Source: Dactylonectria macrodidyma (Eukaryota; Ascomycota; Sordariomycetes; Hypocreales; Nectriaceae). Taken from it: 64,000 nucleotides of DNA. How positions within the stretch are numbered: the first letter of the stretch is position 1; every line of letters begins with the position of its first letter. Below the pieces are notes generated by a model, which saw only the letters and a program-made list of their open reading frames with translations, was not told where the DNA came from and made no database searches. The translations under genes were made by a program, and so were the position numbers. The DNA lies in contig JAGMUV010000001.1 of the NCBI GenBank assembly GCA_020744425.1, positions 3,286,001 through 3,350,000 on the forward strand, written 5' to 3'. This document shows, one piece after another, positions 53,877 to 64,000 of the stretch.

Positions 53877-56801
53877 TAATTAATAAATCCTCCACTAAAT
53901 ACAGAGTCCACAGGAGCTGGTTAAGCATCCTAATATGCCTCAATACCTGCTGACTAAGGTGGGGATATCAATAAGATATCCACGAACCAGGCCACTCCAC
54001 ACATTGCTAACACGTAAAACTCCAAGCCTGGGTAGGGTTGAAGAACATATGATCTGGTCAGCAACCCGAGAGTAGCCGGATGCCAAGTGCAGTCAGACAC
54101 CGATGCATTCAGGCTGAAAGGGACGAGACATTTGCTAAGTAACTAACAATACATGAGTTTTGAGTAAGCTACGCGCAATCATCCACGAAGTGCGCTACGA
54201 CTTTAGGGTAATTAAGGGCATAGTACTGATAGCCAGTGGACTTAGTGCGCTATAGGGCGTTTTATAGCGCTGTAATTCCTAAGATGTACTTAATGTTCTT
54301 TCTGAAAGAAAAAGCAATGTGGGACGTTTTCTTGGCCGAAGACTTTTGGAGGCAAGCCCTTCTAAGCAGATTGCATCTATCTCCGCGTAAACAGACCAAT
54401 CGCCTGTGTTCTAGCTGAGTCACGGCGACTCAATTGCGACCCATCAGATGGGGTTCCACACGCAGGAGTAGGCTTGGTAATCGGGCTGTGCATCTGGACA
54501 TGGATTACAGCCAACCATCTTATGTACGCAGTAAATTGACCGCTTAGCACCGACGGCGTACATCATCTTCGCTAAGTAAAGTACTGATAGTAAGGCAGAA
54601 TAGATGCTTTTTGACGCCCCTCCTCGCGCAGTTCCAGCAGTGTTCCTCACACCCATCTCATGTCTCACTGGGGATACCTGATTTGGCGCAACAGGACAAG
54701 GACGTTGTATCGAGTATCGAGACGAAGCCCGGAGAAGAGCAAGTAGGCGGCAATGTCAATCTGCGCCAATCCGACCCTACACCATCAAGCGATCCCCCAC
54801 ATTCGCAGAAGCAGACGCCGCAACAGGAACAGGCGGGTACAGGGCCTGCCTCATCCAACTTCGAGTTGGGCGATTCGTATTTTGAGTATTCTCGGTCCAC
54901 ACCCATTCTCCCCGCCACGAGGAACCGATGCATCTCCACTGTCGGTCGGTTGCAGTCAACACTTTAGCCGGACTGTTCCTTCACCACATTCGAGCTCGAC
55001 CTCGACTCCGCCTCCTTTTCGTACACCTCTTTGACTTATTAGCCAAAGTGCAACTGTTTCATGCCGTCTAAGCTCCACCATGGCTCCTATTCGCTCATGG
55101 GTGGTACGGGGATCTAAGCCTCAATGTCTAAGCCTCAACCGCAAATGAGACCCACGCGCGGTTACCTTCTTCTTTCGTGGGTATCTCGGCTTAAACATCT
55201 CACCATCCACTGGATGCGAGACGCACACTAGCCGTTTTTTCTAGTAATGTCAAAATGCACCTCGTATTCACGCTGAGGAGCATTTAAAAACCAGTGGGCG
55301 AGCGTTTCAGGGTCGCCTACCGTGGGTATCTCAGCTTAAAATGTTTAATGACAATTACGCCCGCGCATTGGCGAAAGAAAGACGCAGCTAGACGCACTAA
55401 AGCTATAAAAAAAACATCATGGTAATGGCCAAGGCTTGTAAAGGATAATCGAGTTTACGTGGCTGAGAGTCTAGGACATGAAGTTCCATGAAAACATCCC
55501 GAAATAATGACAGGCGCTAGAATGGGTACTCCGTAGTTGAATCTTAGATCTTAGCTTGAGTAAAAGGGGTAGCATCCTTGCACCTCAGGAAGAGCCGAAC
55601 TGGACCACGTTGCTTGCAGCCCTTAGAGTTGACCAATAGCCCCAGACCAAAATAACATTTTGTCCTTTCATTGAAAGGATTCTAGATACCCTGGGAGAGT
55701 CATGTTCAGTCACGCTCATGGTGTGATGAGAGGTCGTCCATCTTTTACCTTCATAGAAATACAAAGTTTCCCACCAGCACGGGCGCTACAGTCTCTTACA
55801 CTGATACGGACAGATGAGAGCCTTGTGCCAAAGATCAGCCCTGCTTAACGTGCCATCATCTCCTCCGTTAAGGTCAGCATCTGTACTCATATCCTAGTTC
55901 GACCTCCCGGCTACTAGGGAATACGTATGTACCTACCCGCCGGATCAAGCCGGCATAAGAGGCTCTTTTATGTCAAGGGCCCAAGAGATGCCAGCCAATT
56001 GACTGAGCGATATCATAAAAGCTTCCATTTCATGGGATTTTGCAAACATTGCCGCAGTGCTCTGGACGAGGTCTATCTCATGTTAAGCATGTCTACTAAC
56101 AAATACATGGGCGTATTCACGTCGTAGTAACGGTAGTATGAAGAGACCCATACGAAAGAACCTATCGCTAGGAGTGTGACCCCAAGCTTATTTCTTCTTC
56201 ATCACACTCGTTTGCTGAACACATCAATAGTGCCGTCAAACAGCGAGCCACCGAACAGGGTGATGGTCATCCTCCCTATGAGACTGCTGACTTGAGCACA
56301 TGATCCCTGGCAAGAGCAGCCCAGAGTGACCCAGGCCCCCGCAAATCAGTGTCAATTAAGAAGGAGAGCGAACAATCCCGGGATACAGTGCAACATGGAA
56401 TGAGTGTAACAAAGGCCTATACCAGACGAGATTATCGCCAAACGTATGCACAACGCGGAGACTGGCAATCCATGAATTACCTTGCAATATTAGGAAAGAG
56501 AGCCCGCATGCTCGTGTTTGGGCTGAGCTGAAACCCCGACAGTGTACCCTTGCCCTACTAGGATCAGCGTCTGGCTTTGCTGATCAATCCTCCCTCCATC
56601 GGTCTTCTGCAATGCGGGAGGTAGCGTGATTTGGCCCGATACGAGCCGCCTTTGCACAGCCCCCAGAAGTCCCTGACAATACAATATCTCCCTCATCTGT
56701 GCCTGGTGAAATCTTGATGGTTTCTCTTCAGAACGTATAAAGCAGGCTTTTGCTCGGAGTGTCTGCATCTCGTTGTGCTAGACAAGCAGTCGACAATTAA
56801 G
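53877..56801. other. Intergenic, no firmly supported gene
   Basis: An ORF at 54611-54967 (+, 118 aa) is Gln/Ser-rich with NFELGDSYFEYSRSTPILP and could be an exon of an unknown gene. 55080-55420 has no open frame. 56340-56530 has a weak ORF. 56550-56800 is the promoter of the GH76 gene. Confidence 0.45.
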
Positions 56802-58297
56802 ATGAAATGGACAATCCAGAAGTTGACTGTTGGCTTGAGCTTGGCGACCGTTGCCAATGCAATCGAGGTGACATGGGATGACGATGGTAAGTTCTTAGTA
56901 GCTTGCCAAGTTGTCTTGGCCTCGGCTGCTAAGAATAGGGCTAACCTTGGCCAGAGTCCATCAAGAGCGCCGCAAGCACAGTCGCCTACGGCCTGGCAAA
57001 ATACTACACTGGGAATTACACCGGCGATACACCCGGAAATTTACCAGATCCCTACTACTGTAAGTGGTCGCCACCTTCGACACGACCTGAATCCCTTCGC
57101 TAACGAGTCCCAGGGTGGGAGGCTGGTGCCATGTTTGGGACTTTGGTAGACTACTGGTGGCTCACAGGTGATGATTCATACAACAAGATTACCACTCAGG
57201 CCCTGCTGCATCAAGTCGGCGATGATGACGACTATATGCCAGGGAACCAAACCTTGACCGAAGGGAATGACGACCAAGGCTTCTGGGCCATGGCTGCCAT
57301 GTCGGCAGCGGAACACAAGTATCCCAACCCTCCGAAAGACCAACCGCAATGGCTTGCTCTAGCCCAATCTGTTTTTAACCAGTACGTCTCTCGCTGGGAT
57401 ACGAAACACTGCGGTGGTGGTATGCGATGGCAAATTTTCACCTGGAATGGGGGCTTTGACTATAAGAACTCTATTGCCAACGGATGCTTCTTCAATATCG
57501 CTGCTCGCCTGGCTCGTTATACTGGCAACGACACATACGCCGATTGGGCCGAGAAAATCTGGGACTGGCACATTGAGGTGGGCCTGATAACGGATGAGTA
57601 TCAAGTGTTTGATGGAGTCCACTTCGAGGGTAAATGCCCAAATTCTACTGATAAGACCCAATGGTCTTATAATACCGGCATCTTTCTGTATGGGGCTGCC
57701 ATGATGTACAACATTACGAACAGTGATTCATGGAAAACCCGGGTTGATGGCTTGCTGGAAGACGTCGACAAGTTCGTCAACAATGGGACTCTTTACGAAC
57801 AATACTGTGAGCCGACCAAGCAGTGCAATCAGAACGCCCAAAGCTTCAAGGGATATCTAGCCCGATGGCTGGCCGCTACGTCGCAAGTAGCTCCTCACAC
57901 CTCGCAGTCCATCTCTACACTGCTGTTGTCGAGCGGAAAGAAAGCAGCCGTTCTTTGTTCGGGGTCTCCAGCCGAGGGCTTCAACGGCCACGCTGGCACG
58001 GCTTGCGGCTTCTCTTGGCTGGGCGATACTTTTGACGGTTTGGTCGGCGTGGGCCCGCAGATGAGTTCTTTGCAGATTATCATGTACAATCTTGTTCGAT
58101 CAGCCAGCGGGCCTGTCACTGCAAAGACGGGAGGAGATTCGGAGGGAAATGCTGGCGGAGGCACAAAGGACGGGGGTTCAGAGACGGGCAGGCCTGCCTA
58201 CAAGGAGATTACCACAGGTGATAAGTTTGGGGCAGCTGTGATAACTATGATTTTCACGGCTGGTGTCGTTGCAGGAACTGCCTTTGCGATTTTCTAG
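56802..58297 (+). CDS. GH76 mannan endo-1,6-alpha-mannosidase (Dfg5/Dcw1 type)
   Basis: 457-aa, GPI-anchored cell-surface enzyme. Exons 56802-56886, 56955-57059 and 57114-58297 join in frame with introns of 68 and 54 bp (branch CTAACC and GCTAAC). Signal peptide: [20 protein letters not shown], cleaved before IEVTW. Domain motifs are [19 protein letters not shown], then [38 protein letters not shown] (the paired catalytic Asp), [38 protein letters not shown] and [19 protein letters not shown]. The Gly/Ser-rich spacer and hydrophobic tail ([21 protein letters not shown]) form a GPI signal. The family processes mannan and transfers GPI-mannoproteins to the cell wall. Intact and normal length. 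Confidence 0.93.
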
Positions 58298-59010
58298 GGT
58301 CCTAGATTCCCAGTGAAAATAAATAAAAATGTGGCTGCGGAACGGTGGACGAATGCGAAGTTGTTGATACCGCGTCACTCGACGAGGTTTTGATGAGGAA
58401 GTGGAGAATCGCAACTCGCATGACGTCAAAGGGCGAGCATACAAAGAGTTCAAGCCCCCTGACACGAACTTGGACGACGAAGCCATCAACTTCGTTCCGA
58501 ATAACGATCTCGACGTTCACAATACTGTTACTCCTTACATGGCCCCTATCGACAACTAGGAAGCTGTTAACGCCGAGATTGCTGCACTCCGCGAGAGGCT
58601 CACGGAGGATATATACTGTGTTTCGCCTATGGTATGTCTATCGACGTTCGAACGAATGCCGACTGGCTGCCGATCACAGTCTGGTTTAACCCTAACACGC
58701 AGGTTTTTGAGGGGGTTGAGAGTATTGGAGGCTTGTCGGCTGGTAAGAGCTCGATGACTGCGCGATCCTTTCAACAGATAAACAAAGCACACGTGTTGCA
58801 AAGACTTAATGAGCATAGGACCTTTATTCCTTCTATTGCCTACGACGCTAGAGAAAGCTATATACATGCTATGTTTTGTCGAGTAGGCATAGAATACTCG
58901 ACCTAATAGTACATCTCCCGCGCTATTTCGAGCAGCGTGCTAAAGTGGTTCCTCTGAGAATCTAAAGACGAGATTTATAAACTAACAGGACAAAGGAAAA
59001 CAATAAAAAA
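58298..59010. other. Intergenic with an unassigned coding-like fragment
   Basis: A plus frame shows FKPPDTNLDDEAINFVPNND, then a stop at about 58558, then EAVNAEIAALRERLTEDIYC, and a separate ORF at 58634-58906 (RTNADWLPITVWFNP..). Composition is coding-like and stops are few, but I recognise no family. It is probably a pseudogene fragment between the GH76 gene and the AT-rich repeat. Confidence 0.35.
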
Positions 59011-62000
59011 TGTAACGGTCGTGTTCCCAGGCTAGGCTATACGGGGTATAGGGTAGCTCAGAAAGGGTTCCTAAGGGATAGACCAGGGTCTATATTAGTA
59101 AAACGGTTAGGTCATACTTACTAAGCAGTAATCATAGTATTATATTAAGTAATAGTTAATATATAATAATGTATAGTAATCAGAGTAGATTAAGGTAATT
59201 AAGTTATATTAATAGCTAAAGAGCTAGTATTCTAGTAATAGCCAGGTCCTTAGGTTTATATACTATATAAGATAAAGGTAATTACCTTAATTATAGAGAG
59301 TAATTATAGTAATTATAAATATAATTATAATAATTATAGATATAATTATAGTAATCGCTTTAGGTTATATAATAATTACATTATAATTAGTAAGAAATTT
59401 ATAAGGGCTATATAATATTAGGTATCTATACTATATAGATTATAATATAATATCTCCCCTTTATTAGTCCTTATCCTTAAGGCCTATAAGTCAGCCTTTT
59501 TAAATTTCTCCTTAGTTTATCTAACCTTCTTTTATAATTATTCTACTATAATACTAATAGTATACTAAAAGTAAAATTACAATCCACTATACGCTATTAT
59601 TATCTTTATAAACTTATTAAAGAAATGGGTTCTAAGATTATTAAGTACTTAAATTATACTTAGTAAAAGCTAATATATAAAATGCTTAAGAGCATTTCTT
59701 ATTATTCTAAGTGCATTTATTATAGACATTCTTATAATAGTTCAGAAGAGTTAATCTCTATATATAAGTGTTTTATTCCCGCTTTGCCTAACTCTCATTC
59801 ATACTAACTAAGCAGCTTCTTATTTAATAGCTAAGAAGCGCTATTTAGAGTCTGAGGAAGAGCAAGCAGAAAAGGAGCTAATAAGGTTATAGTAATAAAT
59901 GAATGAGTGTTTATCTCGTCTAATGCAGCTTTATTATTAGTAGAAGCAGCTTTAAGAAAGAGGTATAGAGATAGTATGCTAGGGGCTCTGCTCTCTAGAT
60001 AAGCTAGATAAGGTTAAGTAAAATGAGGCGTCTGCTAAGGAGGTTGCTTATTTAGATAGCTCCTTTTAGAATTACTTTATAGAAGCTTAAGCTAATATAT
60101 AGGATTCCTTAGGGCTTAGTAACTTCCTTATGGATTCTTCTTCTTCTAGCATTATATATAAAACGTCTTTAGTAGATATTATATATAGATAAGGTTTCTT
60201 AGTAATTACTATAATATTTTACTTTTAGAGTAGTTTTTTTACTTTATAAAGTATATTATTTTTCTATTAATTTTCTTTATATTATAGATTTCTTTAATAT
60301 AATACTCTTTTAAGTCTTTTATTACTAGTTTATAACTTTATTTATTATTAATTAGGATAGTGTTTTCTATTAATTCTAGTAATAAGATATAAAAAACTAA
60401 GTAATATTATATTTTTAAGTTCAGTCTGTAGTTATTTTCTAAGATTTTCTTTAAAACTTTATAGGGTCTGATATATTTATAGTCAAGTTTTTTACTTAAT
60501 CTGTCTATTAATAGGTTTTTTATTATAAGTAGGACTATATCTCCTTTTAAAAAGAATAGTCCCTTTAGCCTTTTCTAATTATAGTATTTTTTTATTCATC
60601 CTTATATAAATTCGAATTCGGTTTTTATTTCTTTATAAAGGTTTTTTAATTAGTCTAATGTTAGGATTGCTTTTAGGTTAATGATTCTATTATATTATTA
60701 TTAATATATATCTAGTATGAATCTAAAATTAGTATAGTATAGTATAAGCTTAATACTTTTATTAATTATAGTATTATAACTTAGTTATACTATAAGTAAC
60801 TTTTCTACTTAATTATTTTATTTATAATTAATATAGTACTATAAGTACTATTTAAATACTTGGTTTATATATTCTATTTATCTATTAACCTATGGTCAGA
60901 ATGCTATTATAAGTCAGTTGTTTAATTCTAATTAGGCTATTAAGGCTTACTAAAACTTAGATATAAACAGAGGTCTTCTATCACTTAAAATTTCTATTAG
61001 TAAGCTATATATACTAATAATATTCTATAAGAACAGATAAGCAAGTTATTCAGCATCTATTAATTCTTAGTATAGTATAAAATAAGAAAATTTTATAAAT
61101 CTATTTATAATAATAAGAATACTATTATAAAAAGTACTATTTATAGAGTCTTTTAATAAAGGTAATTTTATAATAAAGTCTATTATAATAAAGTCCTATA
61201 ATTACTTAGTAACTAATAAGGGCTATAGTTCTTTATATAGTTTATAGTATTATGCTTTAGTTTTATTATATAGTTCATAGGATTTAATAACTTCTATAAC
61301 TATCCTTTTTATACTAAGAAATGTATATACCGTTTTAATTCATTTAAAGGTCTTATTAATCCTTAGATATCTATATAGAAAATAGTTATAAATATCCTAT
61401 ACTAACTATTCTTATAATTCTAAGAGGACTTATAATCTTTATAGTCTGAATTATAATTCAGGGATTAAGTAAAGTACTCCTATCACTCTGTCTATTTTAT
61501 ATATCTAATTATATTCTTTTATCTATTTATAGAGTATTTCTTAAGATACTATTATTATAATTTAAACCGTTTTATTAAGTTTATTAACCTATTTAAGTCT
61601 CTTCCGTACTTTATTAGGTTTATAGTTTTAGTAGTTATCTATTTCCTAATATTCTTTAGTATATTATTCTATAAGGTCTATAGAGCATTATTCGCATTAT
61701 ATTATATAATTAATATATACTTTTATAAAGTCACTATAAAAGTACTAATAGAGGTTCTTAGCTAGGGTCTAGAAGTTCCTATAGTAGTTACTTTAGTAAA
61801 AGTAAGCGATTACTTAGGGTCCTTATAATCTAGTTAAGACTGCTTTTCCTTCCTACTATAATAGTTCTCTTAGGGCTAGGTGTTTATTATATATTCATTA
61901 TTTAAAGCTTTACTTAGGCTTCTATAGTCATTCTAGTAAGTTATCTAATAACTATAACTCGCTTATAGCTATAATATATTTTTATTTAAGATATCCTTCA

Positions 62001-64000
62001 GAAGTATAGGCTAATATTTACTTATTAGCTTTTAGTATATTAATTTTAAAGTCAGGTTATTAACTTATTATATTAGCTTATCCGTTTTCTAAGCCTTTCT
62101 TATAAATAATAATATAATCAAATTCTAATAAGTACTCTGCATAATAAAGCTGCCTTTTACTAAGCTCTTATATAGTAATAAAGTATAAGATATTCTTATA
62201 ATCTATATAGATTATAACCTAGTATTCACTTCTTAAAAAGTAATATTAGAATTCTTTAAAAGAGTTAACTATTACTAAGAATTCTTTATTATAAATAGGG
62301 TAGTTAAGTTCAGCTCCTTTTAGTATATATAAGTAAAATGCAATTAAGTATAAGTTTCTTTTATTATCCTATTATCCGATCTAGGCTCTTAGGGCGAAGT
62401 TAGAAGCATTAGTTTCTAATTCGATTAATCGTCTAGGGTTAAAAATTACTAAAACGGGTTTACTAAGGATAGTTCATTTTAAATTATTAAAGGCTTTCTA
62501 GGCCTTTACATTCTATTTAAAGTCTATATCTTTCTTCATAAGTTCTATTAAGGGCTTTGCGATTTTACTAAATCTGCGAATAAACCTTCTATAGTAATTA
62601 GCAAATCCTAAGAAGCTTTATACTTTTTTAATACTTTTATCTAGTTTTAGCTAATCTTTAATAGCTTTAATTTTCTTTTTATCTATTTAGATCTCATTAG
62701 GTCAGATAGTATATCTAAGAAAGTCTACTTCTTATATATAGAACTTGCTTTTCATTAGTTCTATAAGTAGCTTTACGTCTTATAGTTTCTATAGGATTGT
62801 ATATATATATTTTATATACTCTTCTTCTATCTCTAAAAAGATCAGAATATTATTAAAGTAATATATAATAAAGATATTAAGATATTCTCTTAGAATATTA
62901 GTAATTATTCATTAGAATATTACTAGTATATTTATAAGTCTAAAGAGCATTATTAAATATTTAAATAGTTTAAATTTAATTTTAAATATAGTCTTCTATT
63001 CATCTTTAGGCTTTATATAGATCAAGCTATAAGCATTTTTTAAATCAAGTGCTATAAACTACTATTTACTATAAAAGCAGTCCTTTAATTTAGTAATCAA
63101 AAGTAATAGCATTCAGTCTTTTAGTATAATATCATTTAGCTATCAATAGTCTATAACTAATTAGAGTTTTTTATTCTTCTTTAGAATAAATATAACTAAG
63201 TATTTTATAGAGGATTTTAAGATTTTAATATATCCCTTTTTTAATATATCTTTAAGGTATTCTTTTAGCATTTATAGCTATATATTATTAAAGTTATAGA
63301 GTTTAAAGAACTTAGGTAAAGTTCTATCTTTTAATACTATTTTATAATCCTATTCACTATATTTAAGTAGACCTATTTCTAATTCTTTAGTAAACAGTTT
63401 TTTATAAATATAGTAAGCAAGTAGTATATTCTTTAGCCTTTTATTTACTTCTTATTACTTTTTTATTTCTATAAGGTCTTTATTAAGCTTTATTAATTAG
63501 CTTTATATAAAGGTAATTATATAGTATATCTTACTATTTTAGGCTTTATAATATTTATATTTTATACCTTAAAGTAAGAAAGTTTCTATTATTTCTTTTA
63601 CTAATACTTTACTAATACTATTATTAATTAAAGTTTAAAATCTTATATTATTATCTAAATCTAATTCTTAAGAAGAATAATTATTAATATTATTAAAGTT
63701 TACTTAGCCAGTCTTCTAGTTTATCATTAGGTTAACTCATTTTAACTATAAGTACCCTAAGACTAAAGTATAGTTTATAATAAGTATTATATTAAATAAG
63801 ATTCCTTCGTTTTATCTTTCTATAAAAACTTTAAGATGATTAAGCTCTTTAGTTATTCTTCTATTATTATAACTAAAAGAGGATCCTTTAAGATTCTATA
63901 CTTTATATAGATTTGCTTTATCTTTCTATAAGAGTTTTAATATATTTACTATTATAGAGTAAATATAGTTAAATTCTGTACTACTATTTACTAAAGCGAG
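59011..64000 (-). mobile_element. Ty3/gypsy retrotransposon, RIP-degraded and truncated by the window edge
   Basis: Extremely AT-rich. The minus strand keeps the order of a gypsy pol with dense stops and Asp/Gly/Pro losses: reverse transcriptase near 63.0-62.8 kb (FIALDLKNAYSLIYIK, then LREYLNIFIIYYFNNILIF, where the usual YLDD has become YFNN), followed by an integrase end near 60.5-60.4 kb (KLDYKYIRPYKVLKK). The left end begins TGTAACGGTCGTG at 59011 and probably marks an LTR, which seems to run to about 59.8 kb. The 5' part (gag, protease) lies beyond 64 kb. Confidence 0.82.
59833..60135 (+). pseudogene. Decayed antisense ORF at the 3' end of the gypsy element
   Basis: On the plus strand, opposite to pol, a frame reads KKRYLESEEEQAEKELIRL, then stops, then MNECLSRLM, GIEIVCxGLCSLDKLDK and EASAKEVAYLDSSF. 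Charge pattern and order resemble a coiled-coil ORF that I have seen repeatedly in fungal genomes beside gypsy elements. A TATATAAG about 75 bp upstream (near 59760) could be its promoter within the LTR. Stops are TAG/TAA of RIP type. Confidence 0.45.

Overview
The window reads as chromosomal DNA of a filamentous ascomycete (Pezizomycotina, probably Sordariomycetes). Genes have several short introns (about 49-74 bp) with GTRNGT donors and CTAAC/CTGAC branch sites. The protein families are typically fungal: Zn2Cys6 factor, SAT4/rhodopsin-like membrane protein, HET, PigL_N, GH76. Many dead copies carry C-to-T/G-to-A changes like those left by repeat-induced point mutation (RIP). Exon joins were worked out by hand from splice signals and reading phase. 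Family names come from motif recognition, not database searches.

Layout. 1-3.3 kb: Zn2Cys6 transcription factor with a PAS-like region. 3.3-7.3 kb: gene-poor DNA. 7.3-9.4 kb: seven-exon MFS transporter. 9.5-11.1 kb: GH49 dextranase pseudogene. 11.4-12.6 kb: a decayed gene with four 30-bp tandem repeats, then a LaeA-like methyltransferase pseudogene. 12.7-13.9 kb: intact rhodopsin-like (SAT4) membrane protein. 14.5-16 kb: zinc-finger gene killed by three C-to-T stops. 16.6-24 kb: alpha/beta-hydrolase remnant, MCT-type transporter, NmrA-like reductase, ankyrin remnant and BAHD-like acyltransferase, perhaps the rest of a small metabolic cluster. 25.3-33 kb: kinesin fragment between inverted repeats, solo LTRs, a large glycosylated membrane protein and an ankyrin remnant.

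34-48.2 kb is an island of fungal immune/heterokaryon-incompatibility (NLR-type) parts. It holds a PNP_UDP phosphorylase gene with one frameshift; a spliced 995-aa chymotrypsin-fold protease whose apparent nucleophile is Cys, fused to a PigL_N/STAND-type helical domain; a divergently transcribed 350-aa protein with a C-terminal membrane helix; a DJ-1/PfpI protein; an intact HET protein with a damaged 193-bp copy of itself 3.8 kb upstream; and F-box-ankyrin and NACHT-ankyrin remnants. The protease-PigL_N gene and its divergent membrane-anchored neighbour are the best candidate for an under-described system.

49-58.3 kb: a Tubby/LURP-like protein, a 453-aa conserved fungal protein and an intact GH76 cell-wall mannosidase (Dfg5/Dcw1 type). 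59-64 kb: very AT-rich, a Ty3/gypsy element on the minus strand wrecked by RIP, with a decayed antisense ORF at its 3' end.
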